64,000 nt of DNA, from contig OY751494.1 of the NCBI GenBank assembly GCA_963565915.1, positions 2,604,001-2,668,000 on the forward strand. Direction: 5' to 3'. The position numbers and the translations under genes are program-made. Source of the stretch: Entoloma clypeatum. Its lineage: Eukaryota > Basidiomycota > Agaricomycetes > Agaricales > Entolomataceae. How positions within the stretch are numbered: position 1 is the first letter of the stretch; every line of letters starts with the position of its first letter. Under the pieces are notes generated by a model. That model worked only from the letters and a program-made list of their open reading frames with translations. It made no database searches and was not told the DNA's origin. Of the stretch, positions 10,772 to 22,091 are shown piece by piece.

Positions 10772-12337
10772 ATGGTCCCATCCCCTCCATCTTCCCTGGA
10801 AGCCGATCTTTACTACTTTGGTCTCCCCTCCGCCCCCCGTTTGGTCGCCCGCACAGGCACTGTTCCGTGGAAGCCGCAGGTAGGACACCTGAAAACCAAA
10901 GAACTTCACCCTGTTGGCAAACATGTGATCAACAATGTCTGGGAGGGTAATCTCGCACTCAAGGTCCATGATGTTTTGAATGTCATGGATGTGAAGTGGA
11001 CAAGTACAGATGTTGCGCGAATCGGAAACACCGGCGAGACTGTTTTCCCTGTAGTGTTATGGGTAGGTGTTATGCCCGGGACTCTCTCTGGTGAAAAAGG
11101 TGTTGAAGTGGCAATGAAATGCCAAAATATTCTTTTTGGGTATGAGATTTATGATGTTGAGGTCGAACTGCGCGAATCAATCGTTATCCGCGCGGCCAAA
11201 CTCCTCACTCCTCAGCCTGGCCCCCACCTCACGCTAGACATATATGAACCTCTCACCACAAGCTTAGGCTTGCCTATATGTGCCGAATCCCAATCTGAAG
11301 GAGGAACCGGTGGCTTCTTCATTACTGGGGCTGGAAAACCCAACCGTCTTCTGTTGGTTACCGCTCGCCATGTCGTCTTCCCCGATGCCAATAAGGACTT
11401 TTACAAATTCAATGACCGTTATCACAAACGTCACAACATTCTCCTCTTTAGCGATACAGCATTCAATGAGTACCTCGAATCTGTCAAGGCCGAGCGGGAT
11501 GGCCAAGGGCCTAGGGTCACACATCTAGAGAATAATATCCGGTTACTTGAACAGCAGGTTTCCATCGATCACATCACGCTCGCGGTATTACAGGCTAAGT
11601 TGGGCTGGGAGAAGAAGAAGCAGGAATTGCTCAACACTTTGTATGGCGACATTGTAAGACATTGGTCTAACCACAAGAACCGCATCCTTGGCCATATCCT
11701 CCTCTCTCCCCCTATCAAGCTCCATGTCGGCGATCATGGATACACCGAAGATTGGGCGGTGATAGAGGTCGACCCCTCCAAGATCGACATGACAAATTTC
11801 AAAGGGAATGTTATCGATCTTGGCACCGAGTATGATGCTACTGATTTCAATGCCATGATGCACCCCAACCCCCGCAATCCACATTCGTTTGAGTTCCCCG
11901 AGGACCGCCTTCTCAAGCTGCGTGGGATCGTTCCAGTCAAGGAGTTATGCCATTTGAAATCGATGGATGGGGAGGATGAACCCTGCTTAATGGTTCTGAA
12001 GCGAGGAAATACAAGTGGCCTTACCATCGGCCGGGCAGGTAACATCACCTCATATGTCCGTTACTATGATGGTCTCGAGGGTCAAGAATCAAACGAGTGG
12101 CCAATCTTCGTGCGCGACTCATCTAATCAACCTTTCTCAGGGCCGGGCGATTCTGGAAGCGTAGTTGCTGATGGTTTTGGACGCATCGCCGGCATGCTTA
12201 CTGGCGGTACCTCTGACAATGCACAAAGGGAAAAAAAATTCGACATCAGCTACATGACGCCTATCGAATTCCTGTTGGAAAGGATGCAATTTCATGGACT
12301 CGACCATCTCAATATCAGCCCAACCCTTGATACCTAG
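10772..12337 (+). CDS. Trypsin-like serine protease with helical insertion, intronless
   Basis: Chymotrypsin-fold peptidase of an agaricomycete-type family, 521 residues in one exon. The triad is visible: His at about residue 200 in LLLVTARHVVF, Asp at about 327 in YTEDWAVIEVD, and Ser at about 461 in SGPGDSGSVV, followed by GRIAGMLTGG. Residues 1-165 form a separate N-terminal domain with the blocks KHVINNVWEGNLALKVHDVL and TVFPVVLWVGVMPGTLSGEK. Between His and Asp lies a long helical insertion (about residues 230-300, charged and Leu-rich, with LEQQV and LAVLQAKLGWEKKKQELL), likely a coiled coil. There is no signal peptide, so it is probably cytosolic. Its role is unknown. ATG 10772 is chosen because it is the first in frame and the N-terminal domain follows directly. 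Confidence 0.85.
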   Translation: MVPSPPSSLEADLYYFGLPSAPRLVARTGTVPWKPQVGHLKTKELHPVGKHVINNVWEGNLALKVHDVLNVMDVKWTSTDVARIGNTGETVFPVVLWVGVMPGTLSGEKGVEVAMKCQNILFGYEIYDVEVELRESIVIRAAKLLTPQPGPHLTLDIYEPLTTSLGLPICAESQSEGGTGGFFITGAGKPNRLLLVTARHVVFPDANKDFYKFNDRYHKRHNILLFSDTAFNEYLESVKAERDGQGPRVTHLENNIRLLEQQVSIDHITLAVLQAKLGWEKKKQELLNTLYGDIVRHWSNHKNRILGHILLSPPIKLHVGDHGYTEDWAVIEVDPSKIDMTNFKGNVIDLGTEYDATDFNAMMHPNPRNPHSFEFPEDRLLKLRGIVPVKELCHLKSMDGEDEPCLMVLKRGNTSGLTIGRAGNITSYVRYYDGLEGQESNEWPIFVRDSSNQPFSGPGDSGSVVADGFGRIAGMLTGGTSDNAQREKKFDISYMTPIEFLLERMQFHGLDHLNISPTLDT

Positions 12338-12509
12338 ACGTAAAATAGTAAAATAAGTAGATTATTGAACCTTGGACCTTTAGTTAGACCCAGGTTAATG
12401 TTAATCACAGCACGTGTGAGACACACTCTTGCGAGAACGGCCCAACCGCAAACAAAAACAGTACCCTCACAGCGCGGTGATGGATAGGACAAGGTTTCCG
12501 TTACGAATA

Positions 12510-13325
12510 TCAGGCTCTTCTCCTTGCGGACTTTCCGGCCAGAGAGTAGGTGGCTATGGTCAGATTCCATTAGAGCATACTTTGCGCAGTGAGAATCAAC
12601 ACACCTTAAATCTCTTCTTGTATACCTTACCTTGATGTTTGTGCACGGTGAGATGATGTTTAATTCTTCTTGCTGGATCCTTGAAAGCTTCACCACAACC
12701 AAATTCACACAGATGTGGCCTTTCATTCGTGCTAGGTGGGGGAGGATCAAGATTCGAACAGAGGTTTGAAAGAGACTCTGTTTAACATACTGGCCGGATT
12801 CGTGAATTTTGAGTGAAGACTTCTGTACGGGTAGAAAGTTGTTTATCTGGAATGTTTACGGTGAAAGAATAAAGTGTTCTTACCTGCGGGAATCTCTTGA
12901 AGCAAAACCGGCATACGAAAGGCCTGCGCAGAATCTTGGAAAGATCAAAGAAGATTTGTTTTCGAATACGTACTTCAGTTTGAGATGCGTTGCCTCTATA
13001 TGACGTTTGACTAACGGTTTCCTTGAAGAATAGCCGCAATTGACCCCTTGATGACCTCGCCCAATCTTCCACAAGCATATATATAAAACACGACCATCCC
13101 CGACCTTGAGTTCCTCGGCGAAGTCTTCCCAGAGCTTTGCAGAACGAGAACCCGAGCGGTCGTAGTATCAGGTGAACGACGATTAACAAGTGGTACCACT
13201 TCAGGCCGACTCACATCAATCGAGGATGTCAGTGGTCCACGAGTATTAGTACCCTCTTTCCCTAGCTCGTCAGAAACATCGGTGGGTGTACCGCTTTCCT
13301 GGTGATCCGAGGTGGAAGGAAACAT
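12510..13325 (-). CDS. C2H2 zinc-finger protein (three fingers)
   Basis: Likely nuclear DNA-binding protein. Reconstructed with six exons: ATG 13325; an intron of about 62 bp (GTACCA...TGCAAAG) joins SRPEV to LWEDFAEELKVGDGR; a GTACGT...GCGCAG intron joins HLKLK to PFVCRFCFKRFPQ; GTAAGA...CGTACAG joins to KSSLKIHESG; GTATGT...ACCTAG joins to ERPHLCEFGCGEAF; GTAAGG...CCATAG joins to a short tail ending TGA at 12510-12512. All joins keep one frame and produce three fingers: a first with CGYSSRKPLVKRHIEATH, then CRFCFKRFPQKSSLKIH, then CEFGCGEAFKDPARRIKHH. The short N-terminus is Ser/Thr-rich and acidic. Targets are unknown. The fingers are clear; the first and last exons are less certain. Confidence 0.75.
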
Positions 13326-13467
13326 ATCGGTTAGCAAGGGGTCATTAGGGGGAATCCTTCAATGAAGATCGATTGCAAAACGTAAAAAACAGACGTTGGA
13401 GAATAATGCTTCTCTTACCGATCCGTTGCTTGCTGCAGCACGCTAGCAGTGATGGGCATTTGACCTT

Positions 13468-14209
13468 TCAAGGGCCGTCCTTCGTGCCTCTGTTCCGTAA
13501 TGTAATCGGTATAGAGATGCGGGAGATGCTCCATTCTCGAAGCAGGCAAGAGACATGGCCACGCGAAAACGGCGGAGGGAAGAGTGCAGACAGATTGGAA
13601 GAATGTACCGATTCGCCGAGGGCAGTGGGCGACATTGTTAGCTGGGCTTTGGACCACGTTCCCAAAGCTATATAAGCAAAAGTCACCCGCCAATCCAAAA
13701 TAGAACCCGGTTGATACCTTGTGTGTTTGGCAGATAGTCTGTTTGCATGCGGAGAAGACAGTAATCCAGTGCGCCTACAACGATGAGCAAGGGGACAATT
13801 CCGGGCAGGAGTAAATACTTGCGCGTCAGCAGTACCAAGCGGACGCCCATGCGAGGATGCGATTGGCGCGGCCAGATCTGAAGGGCAGGGAAGGATATGG
13901 CGTGGGTCACCCGGTCGGGGTTTTGAGGTTGTCGGTAAACGATCATGGCATTCAACCAGCGCGAGATGCGGCATAATTTCTATGGCTCCAGAAAAACTGT
14001 AGGACATGGGATGGGGTAGCTGAATCAGCATATCTGGAAGGATGATAAGGGAAATGAACGAGAGAGACAGTGAGAACTTGCGACTTGCATGTATGCAGAA
14101 TTTGGGCGCCTGGAAAGAAATGTTGACTGATAGGTTCTTACCATGCGGGGCGACCTCTCTCGTCATGAAGATCGGCAGGGCGTGATGGGCCGGAAGGGGA
14201 GGGATCCAT
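13468..14209 (-). CDS. Uncharacterised membrane-protein gene, model uncertain
   Basis: I do not recognise the family. The best coding stretch is one exon at about 13,720-13,985 with an amphipathic start (WLNAMIVYRQPQNPDRV) and a clear TM helix (YLLLPGIVPLLIVVGALDYC), bounded by splice-like AG (after CCATAG) and GT (GTATCAACC). A possible N-terminal exon starts at ATG 14209 (MDPSPSGPSRPADL), with a GTAAGA...TTCCAG intron. A further downstream exon around 13,430-13,650 may supply the C-terminus. A different frame is open over the whole stretch (289 codons) but has no membrane pattern and is probably a shadow. Exon joins are not settled. Confidence 0.35.
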
Positions 14210-14344
14210 CTGGAAGTTCTTGGCTGGTACTTCGTGACTCGGGACGGCGGGGGGGCAAGGACAAGAGTTACATGCGACTCTTCGAGATTTCGAGACCCTG
14301 TGGTGGCGGCTTGCAACATCTGACGGGTGACAAACACAGATCAA

Positions 14345-14795
14345 CTCATAAGGGATCTTGACGAATCTCCGCTCTTGCGTATTCTCATTTGCCTCATGGC
14401 AGTGGCGGGGATCTGGGTGGTAATACTACCGATTTAGATATCATGAATTCGGTAGCCAAAACAAATGAAAGCGCATAAGGAATTGGGTCTTGGGTATCGC
14501 CACAGGTCATACTGGATTGTTCCTCAGGGCGGGTATGGACCCACAGCTGCAAAGAGGTGCAAAGTTGCAACCAACGTCCCCAACTCTGATGATGTCGATC
14601 ATGTAGTCGTCCTGGGATGAAACAATCATTGAGTCAAGGAGGGGGCTGTCCCGTTCTAATCATAAGTACGTGAATATTTGATGAAGAACAAAGTCACGCA
14701 CAATCAAGTAGGTATGGCGCGAGGCTGACTCGGAAGAGTTTGAACCATGTACGTACCGGGAGCGAGATGATGGACTCACATGAGCCGGTATCAGA
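14345..14795. other. Intergenic region, no gene seen
   Basis: 451 bp between two minus-strand genes. It should contain the promoter of the membrane-protein gene and the 3' UTR of the next one. No motif or repeat stands out. Confidence 0.5.
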
Positions 14796-15493
14796 TCATA
14801 GGAACACCACCGTGGGCTCGCAACGCGAAGGGGAAGGCTGCTGAAGGGGCAAAGTCTGATCACTGGGCATGCTCCAATCCTCTTCTTCCCAAGAATTCAT
14901 GGTCGCATTGCCATTATGTCCTCCACTGCCAAGTAGCAAGGATCCGTCGGGGAGAGAGTGGGTCATAGACATGGTCGTTCTCGGTTTCCTCAAAGCCTTG
15001 ACGGGGCGGTCAGCGGATGCGGACATCAAGGCATGGTCTTGATCGAGAGGATTGTCTTCTGGCGATGCACTCCCATCGGAGTGGTAGCCTTGATCAGATT
15101 GTGTGCGGGCTCGCTTCTTGGTAGAATTGGTGACGGGGAGGGTGCTGTGCGGAGCATCATAAACGTCACGCAGGGTGTCGCTTGCTGAGCGGAATATGTT
15201 TCCTGTGGAATAAGACTTTTGAAATGCTGATTGAGTGCGATAACCCTCTGTGACGCCTGTTTGTCGCGTTGGACAGGGATAAGACACGTGTAGGCAGTGG
15301 GGATTGAGGACGTACTTTTTCTGACGCGTGAGCCGAGGGTGCGGAGGCGAAGAGCAAGATCTGGGTCGATGCTGAAGAGGGGAGGTCAGCGACGGGCTGG
15401 GGACGTGGGCCCGACTTGCCTAGGGTGCAGGGTGTCGGCTGCAGCGGTGGCGAGCCGTGCGTGGTCGGTGAGGGGACGCTTGGAGGAGGTCAT
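14796..15493 (-). CDS. Small disordered protein, possible ribonucleotide-reductase inhibitor-like
   Basis: Three exons encode about 200 residues. Exon 1 starts at ATG 15493 (MTSSKRPLTDHARLATAAAD) and ends at CCTAG. The next intron (15372-15419) appears to be GC-AG, starting GCAAGT and ending CTTCAG, and joins LHP to SIDPDLALRLRTLGSRVRK. A second intron (GTACGT...AAACAG) joins to SVTEGYRTQSAFQKSYSTGN. The rest is polar, with ARTQSDQGYHSDGSASPEDN, a Lys/Arg patch, and a tail with MNSWEEEDWSMPSDQTLPLQ. The R-x-R-K-x-V-x-E-G-Y block and the acidic/Trp motif recall Spd1/Dif1-type small RNR regulators, but this is a resemblance only. It is divergent from the kelch gene across about 60 bp. Confidence 0.6.
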
Positions 15494-15553
15494 GGTGGCA
15501 CGTGGGAGTGAGCTCGGCCGAATCACCTCGGCCTCAGCCATGCATGTCGTTTG
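15494..15553. promoter_or_regulatory. Very short divergent promoter
   Basis: Only 60 bp separate ATG 15493 (-) from the first in-frame ATG of the kelch gene at 15554 (+); 123 bp if the kelch start is 15617. A bidirectional core promoter is inferred. No TATA box is seen. Confidence 0.45.
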
Positions 15554-18500
15554 ATGAGTCCTCGTCCACCACCCCCTGGCTGGCTGGCCCGCCCGTCGTC
15601 GTCGTCGTCGACGCGAATGCCTTCGACCTCTCTCGTTTTCGCTCTCAGAATCTTCCTCTTCTTCGCCCTCATCCACGCCGTCTCCACAGACACGCCAGTT
15701 CCTCCCCTCCAATGGCTCAATCTCACCGGCCTCCTTCAAGGTTCCTCGCAACCCCCTCCCCTCAAGAACGCTCTCATCGGCTACGACGAGTCCAGGTCCG
15801 ATCTCCTTCCAATCAACCTCCAGCATGTCACACCTGACCCCTCGTTCCACAGTCGCTCCGTTATCATCTTTGGAGGCGAAGCCGCAAGTGGTCTGGCACA
15901 ATCTCAAACATACCTGTACGTCCGCAAAAGAAACATTGACGCGCTCAGGCTTACCCTTGCCCCAGACTAAACCTAGAAACTCTCACATGGTCTGTCCCTT
16001 CGCCACCACCCAATCTTCAACACACACCCCCAGCCCGAAGCTCTGCGATGGGTGGCGGTGATTTTGCTGCCAGCAAGTTCGCAATATATTTCGCCTCTTC
16101 ATTCCGTCAGAATCCTTATCTCGTCTCTAAACAGTCGTCATGGTTTTGTTGTCTTCGGAGGCAGAGGCTCGAACGGAACGGGTCTCGCAGATGTTTGGGT
16201 ATGAGGTGCTCGCTCCCAACCTCGATTTTACATCTTATCGCAAACAGGAGTATGATTTCAACCACCAGTTTTGGTCACAGATCAAACTATCATCTGGCGG
16301 CCCTTCCCCTCGATGGGGTGCTTCTGGAGGGATTGACATTTCCACCCCTCCCATCCAAGATGCCATAGTTCCTGGGCCCAACAACACTTTTTATCTTGTA
16401 GGGGGTTATGATGGTATCCACGTCGACTCTTTATCCGATGTCTGGAGATTGAACATATCTGGCACATTGTCCCCGAACCTCCCAGACAACGCAAGTGGTA
16501 GCTGGGATGATATTTCTGTCGGAAACTCTATACCAATGTTTAACCAGTCTGGGGTCGTTATTTCTAACACGATAATCCTTGCAGGCGGCTGTAATTCTAC
16601 GACCTCTCTCGACTGTCCGCAGCAAGCTTCATATATCATCAATCTCCAAATGCAGAGCCAAGTTTCCACGACCGTGTGTCCCGCGCCCCGGGCTGGCCCG
16701 GTCCTAGTAGCTAATCTCAATAAATTCACGTCTACCTACTCGTCTCAGGTCTTTCTACTCCTCGGGACGGTCAACCAAACTAAATGGGACGATGGTGGTG
16801 CCTTGGCCAAAGGCGAAGTGGTTAGTCCTTATAACGTCCGTCCTCTTAATGCGTCTTGCTGATTGTTGCTGTCAGGCTGTTCTTGATATAGAAACAGGAT
16901 CATGGAGTAGATTGCTACCTTCCGGAGATCCTGGGTTCTCTAATGACCCTCACTTTCCGACGCCTCGAGAAGGCTCTGCCGCTGTCTCATACCCGCAAGC
17001 GCTCGTTGGTCAGTCACGAGCTGCATCATCAGACACCTTGGTACGTAGGAGATGATTGAGTACTGCTCGCGCACCCACTAATGACAGGGCCGTTTCTCAA
17101 GATCTTTGGCGGTCAAGATACCTCCGGTAACTTTTTGTCAGAAGTCTGGCTTCTCCGGGCATATAATTCTAGTGTCACGCCGTCAAACCCTACATGGCCG
17201 GGTTTTGGAGACGGCCAACTTCAGACTGGTGTCGACGCAAACGGGGCTGGGGTCCGTGTAACGTATTTGACAAGCTGCGCATCAAGGCTTTCGCCGACCC
17301 CACAATCACAACCTCCCAACTCGACGACGGGGCCCCCGAAAAACGGGCCCCTCCATCTTTTTGATACATCCGTGATGCACAAAGTCCTCTCGCCAGTATC
17401 TCTAGTCCTCTTGCAGATGTGGTTCCTCGTCTTCCGTTTAACTTCACCATTGTACGGAGCAAGCGAACTTCTAGCCCACCGTACTCGATACGACTATGTC
17501 GCTTCAATACTTGCAATTGCCTCGTATACCCTGGGCTTGGCCGGGTTAACGACGTCCTTTACCTCCATTTCGGCACACAAATCCGTTGCAAATCTGCATC
17601 TACAGACTATACATGGGATCTCTGCCCTAGTCTTCTTTGCACTACTGTATGTTGCAGCCCCTTTGGGCCCCATTGTCTCCAGCTTCCGCAAGTGTCCATG
17701 TGGTGCTCGATCTGAACGCGGAGGGTCACTTGACGCGGCGGAAAAGATGTCGAGTAATCCGTTCGAAGGGCCTTCGACGAGCACACCACATAGCATTAGC
17801 AATATATCTCCAACAGGGTCGCCTCAACGTCGAATCAATTCATGGGGTCCTTCTGGTATCATCCAGAATAGCCAGGAGGGTAGCGAGAGTGATCATTCTA
17901 CCCAATCTGCTGTTGGTGTGACTTCTGGTCCCCAGAGGCGATTCGAGGTTCTTAACCGTCCATACCGAACTCGCAAAAGTAGCGGGTTATCATATCCTCC
18001 CTTTGAGGCTTCTCCAGGAGAGCTCGCGACAAGGAGCTTACAACACATCGACTGGCTCCAGCGCCGCCGAAGCTTGAATGCTGTAGTGAGCACTTTCCCC
18101 CCACCTATCTTGTGATTTGACTCTACTTCGGGTTACTTCTTTTTTAGGGGGAGCTAGACTACGCTATCACCCAAGCGCGGAGGGAAATTCTGCTATCGAC
18201 GCCAGCCACAGCTGATGGCCTCGTGGCTTCGAACGCTCAGAACGGCGCCCGATCTTCACTCCAACTCCCCTCTCCGTTTACATTAGCATCTCATTCCATC
18301 GTCCACACTCTACTTTTAGGCTTGACCGTGATTACGCTCGTCATGCTATGGTCACGGGCACCAATGACTGCTTTTGCAGGGTTTCTGGCTTGGACAGTTG
18401 TTTTCTACTCCATCATGATCATCCTTTCGTGTCGTCTTCGGACTGGTGGTTCACTGATAGGTGTTTTGTACAGTCGACTGTCTCCTCGTCCCCACGACGT

Positions 18501-18765
18501 TTCGGTCACCCCTCCGCAACCACCTGCTCAAGAGCCAGCCCCGGGACCCTATGTTCATCACCAATCGCCTTACCGCGCAGTGTCTAGCCCCACAGATGGT
18601 TCATACTCACGTCACGGAGGTCCGCGAAGCGTAGAAACTAGTGACGATGACGACGAATTAGACGAGGACACGCGACAAAGAATGATCGAGGATGAGATGG
18701 GCAGACGAGATGTTTCTATTGTTACCGTCCCCAGACGCAAGCTGTGGATCACTAATCCCTCATAG
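15554..18765 (+). CDS. Kelch beta-propeller / b561-like multi-pass membrane protein
   Basis: Large membrane protein with an extracellular kelch propeller. Start is ATG 15554 or, more likely, 15617, since the latter begins directly with a signal peptide (MPSTSLVFALRIFLFFALIH). Kelch-type blades follow: SVIIFGGEAASG (about 15,862), FYLVGGYDGIHVDSLSDVWR (about 16,391-16,450), SGVVISNTIILAGGCN, FLLLGTVNQTKWDD, a blade around AVLDIETGSWSRLLPSGDPG (16,875-16,940), and FLKIFGGQDTSGNFLSEVWL (about 17,093-17,155). Next is a group of TM helices (VSLVLLQMWFLVF, DYVASILAIASYTLGLAGL, LQTIHGISALVFFALLYVA) with His residues placed as in cytochrome b561-like domains, a Ser-rich cytoplasmic loop, two more TM helices (HTLLLGLTVITLVMLW, FLAWTVVFYSIMIILSC) and an acidic tail. 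At least five introns. Haem binding is inferred, not shown. Confidence 0.8.
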
Positions 18766-19075
18766 TTCTATATATATACCCCCTGTAGAGGTCGGAGAAT
18801 CACGATATTGTATACTGATCTTGTTGTCGTCGTTGTACACCTTCAGGCCATTTTCGTCGTACAAAACCTAATTTGTCATTTACTGCTTTAATGTATATTC
18901 CTTCGTTACCTATCGAACGTATCAAGGACCTATATTGAAAACGTTTGGAACGGTAGATGTCCATTTGATTTATTAAGATCTGTTAGTAAAATATCTATGA
19001 CGCTGTTCTGATCCATTCGGCATCGAGAACGACATTCCAAAGAAGGGAAACAGAAAACAAAGAAAGCCCAGAAGC
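18766..19075. terminator. Convergent 3' intergenic region
   Basis: 310 bp between the stops of the kelch gene (+) and the disordered protein (-). AT-rich, with TATATATA near 18,771. It should carry both polyadenylation regions. No gene is seen. Confidence 0.45.
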
Positions 19076-22001
19076 CTATGGCTGATCACCCTCTACAGCT
19101 ACAATGTGTCTCCACCTATCGACCCGTCCAAACTTCGCTTCGTCTTGTATGGGAGGTGGAGAAGGTACAGGAATGGGAGCTTGCATCATCATTGGTAACA
19201 TTGGTGGTGCAAAGAAGGGTGTCCCCATCATGGGAGCACCATGGAAGTAGGCGCTGTTTTGCATTTGAGCTTGAAGTATAAGTTGCTGTTGTTGAGCCAT
19301 CATCTGGTATTGTGCTCCGTGTTGTTGCTGGGAATGGAACGCGAGGGGCCTATAGTCATCGTCTACGCCAAATTGGGAACCCAAACCAATTCTCGAGACA
19401 CGAAGTCCAAGGGGTCGATCATCATCATCATCTTCCCGATCTTTCGTGACATTGTCGAAGTTGATGTCAGGAAACAGGCTCGATTGCTTTTTCCGAAGTA
19501 GTGTAGACAATGGTCTTTCATCATCAGAATCAGCCCCGCCTGGGTGTAATATTGAAGGAGTTTGCCCAACGCGTCGAACGGCAACGGATAAAGGTACATC
19601 ATCGTCGTCACTCTGATTATGAGTCGCATGAATTTGGCGGGCTCGTTCAGTATTAGGATATCTTGGCCCTGTGCCCGTCATGCGGCGCGGGTCATCTTCG
19701 TCGGACGATATGACATGCCAATCTGGGTCGGAATTGTGCTTATGTGGGGCGCCTGGCCCTTCCTCTGCGCTACGCTCGCTCTCTGAGTCGTTTTCCACTT
19801 GGTGCGGAGCCCGTCGAGGCGCCCTTTGAATATCTGGCAGAACTGGAGGGTCCATTGATACTCTAGGCGTCTCTGCCGCCGGCGATCCTACTTCGGGTTC
19901 CGGATTTGCTCGGTTTTTGGTTTTGCGCTTAGATTTTTTTCGCTTCTTCCCGTTCTCTGCTGCTTCTTTCTTTCTGCCATCCTCTTCCTCTGCTTTTTCC
20001 TGAGCCTCTAGGTCACGCAGCTTCACCATTTCTCTTTCCCACAATGTGTCGACTCCGAATACAGAGCGCACAGCCGCTACTCGAGGACCTGGCGCCTTGT
20101 TGTCCTCATCGAAGTTGAGTAGTGGCTTAACGCTGCCAGAATTCCTCCGTTTCAAACCTTCCCGCGATTCGTCAAGTCCATAACTGGGCATATGTTGTGA
20201 AGGAGGTCGCGATTTGAGAGTAGCCGGATCTATAAGAGTGCTTGAACGTTGGAGCGTCCCACGTGCCATCATGGAAGGCCGCTCATCGCCAGTAAAAACG
20301 CTGAACAAGTACTTCAGCACCAGTATAGCACGAGATCGGACACACTGACCGTTGCTTGCTGCGCATCTTGGCCTTTCGATCCTCGAGATCATCTATAAGA
20401 CTTTTCCCGTATAGTTTTCCCGCAGGGCGGGTGCCCTTGGCGTTGTCCACATCAGGTATAACAGTGATTTGGGGTTGTTCTAGTTCATCGTCATCAAGGT
20501 GGATCTGTTCACCATCCTCTGTAGCCCTCGGTAAATCTCCGGAGGTGTACCCATCTCCTTCTGCCCCGATTCGAAGAGGATTTCGAAAGGTCATCTGCGA
20601 TAGCGACAGTGATGTAAGAGGGTTGGGTGTGAAAGAATTAGATGCGACAGCGGGAGGTTCGAGTATGGAGAGCGTGACAGAGGAACGGCGAGCCGAGCGA
20701 GCACCTGGAGGTAGAGGTGGCCCATCGGTGGATAGCTGGAACCCACTCCGAAGACTGGTTACAGGAGGAGAAGTCGGGGCCGAAACCGGCTGGAGAGGGC
20801 TGGGCATGACAAGGACCTTGGGTCTCAATAAGTCCAAGGTAGTTGAATACCGGGGTTCCTGCTTGTTGGGAGCTTGTTCCGTTGACACTGCGTCATCATC
20901 GATCTGCGGCTGGGACGTCATGGAAGCGTTGGACAACGTTCTGACATATGCTGCAGCCTTTGGGTCAAATCGAGAGGTATGGGATGGGGCGCGAAGGGCA
21001 AAGGGATTATCATCCGCGAGAGGTAAAGTATTCAAGGTAGCATTCGATAGGATGCGCTGCCTGGCATCTGAGTTGCTTTCGGGGTTTTTAGGAAGCAGCT
21101 TCGGGTCCATGGTACCAGCGTTCGAGATTGCTCGTTCATGGGTAGGTGTAATCTCTAATTGGTGAGAAAATGATGTGGGTCGAAAGCTGACATCCTCCAT
21201 GTTTGAAGCTGAACGCATGTAGGTCGTCGGGAAGGGAATGAGTTGGGAGGATGGAGGCGACGTCGTAGAGAGTGGGGTGTATGAAGACGCTCGGCGTCTT
21301 TGTGGCGGAATATCCATCTCCGGACTATCCATCAATGCACCCACGGAGCGTCGTCGGTTAGCGAGGGAAGACAACATGTTACGCTCCTCAGTCCCGAAAT
21401 ACTCGAGGTTTCCGCCAACGCTCATCGACCTTGATGCTCCCAAAGCACGTCTTGGTGCTGTAATCGTACTTTCACGGCTGGTCAAAGGCTGATGAGAGGT
21501 TATGGACGATACAGAATGAGGGGAGAGGAGTTCTGTAGATTTCGTTTTCCCCTTCGCATTCCTCGAGGCTTTATCCGCTTTATCTTTCGGGATGAAGGCG
21601 TCAAGCCCCCAAGATGCCAAATCGACTTCTAGACCTTCTCCACTCTCATCTTCTTCTTCTATTTGATCGTCATGACCGAATGGATTTTGCAGCGTGTTAA
21701 TGGAGACGAGAGATGCTTTGGATTGTCGATGGTCAGCGATGGAGTGGGCTTGTCTCGTGCTGACGCCATCACCCGAAAGCGACACGCCAAGATAATCGCC
21801 TGGACGAGGTGTGTTGGACGGCAAGTATCGACGAAAGTTGGCAAAAATGGCACTGTCATGCGCTGAACGCTTGGGGGCGTATGGGTCGTCGGGATCGTTA
21901 TCGTACTCTAGAAAGCGGGTTCATTGAAATTTTAGCATATATCGATTGGGCATACCTAACAGTGCGGCCGCTAGCTGCAGACGGGAGAAACCTGCAGCCA
22001 T
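19076..22001 (-). CDS. Long intrinsically disordered protein with DDxPL motifs
   Basis: About 900 residues, function not recognised. ATG 22001 (MAAGFSRLQLAAALLE) is spliced (GTATGC...TTCTAG) to YDNDPDDPYAPKRSAHDS. A short intron near 20,295-20,350 (GTCAGT...GTTCAG) joins RSKQR to VFTGDERPS. Between are Ser/Pro-rich segments with many likely phosphosites (RRRSVGAL, ARSARRSSVTLS). A charged helix (LWEREMVKLRDLEAQEKAEE) precedes a Lys-rich patch. The C-terminal half carries four spaced acidic motifs: DDDDVPLSVAVRR, DDERPLSTLL, DDRPLGLRVSR and DDYRPLAFH. The end is Gln/Met/Pro-rich. The pattern suggests a signalling or scaffold protein with repeated short linear motifs. A long antisense open frame at 20,356-21,165 is a shadow of its codon use. 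Stop TAG at 19,076-19,078. Confidence 0.75.
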
Positions 22002-22091
22002 GAAGGCGTGGATTAAAGGTCACACCGACAATTGCCCGACGTCACTCACTTCCACGTGATCTTTGCAGCAACTATGTACATAACATTTCTA

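Noticed and set aside
13468..14337. 289-codon minus-strand open frame
   Set aside because: No splice or membrane pattern; overlaps an alternative frame with a clear TM helix and exon boundaries. Most likely a shadow.
20356..21165. 269-codon plus-strand open frame
   Set aside because: Antisense to the disordered DDxPL protein; low-complexity Ser/Gly composition reflects the codon pattern of the other strand.
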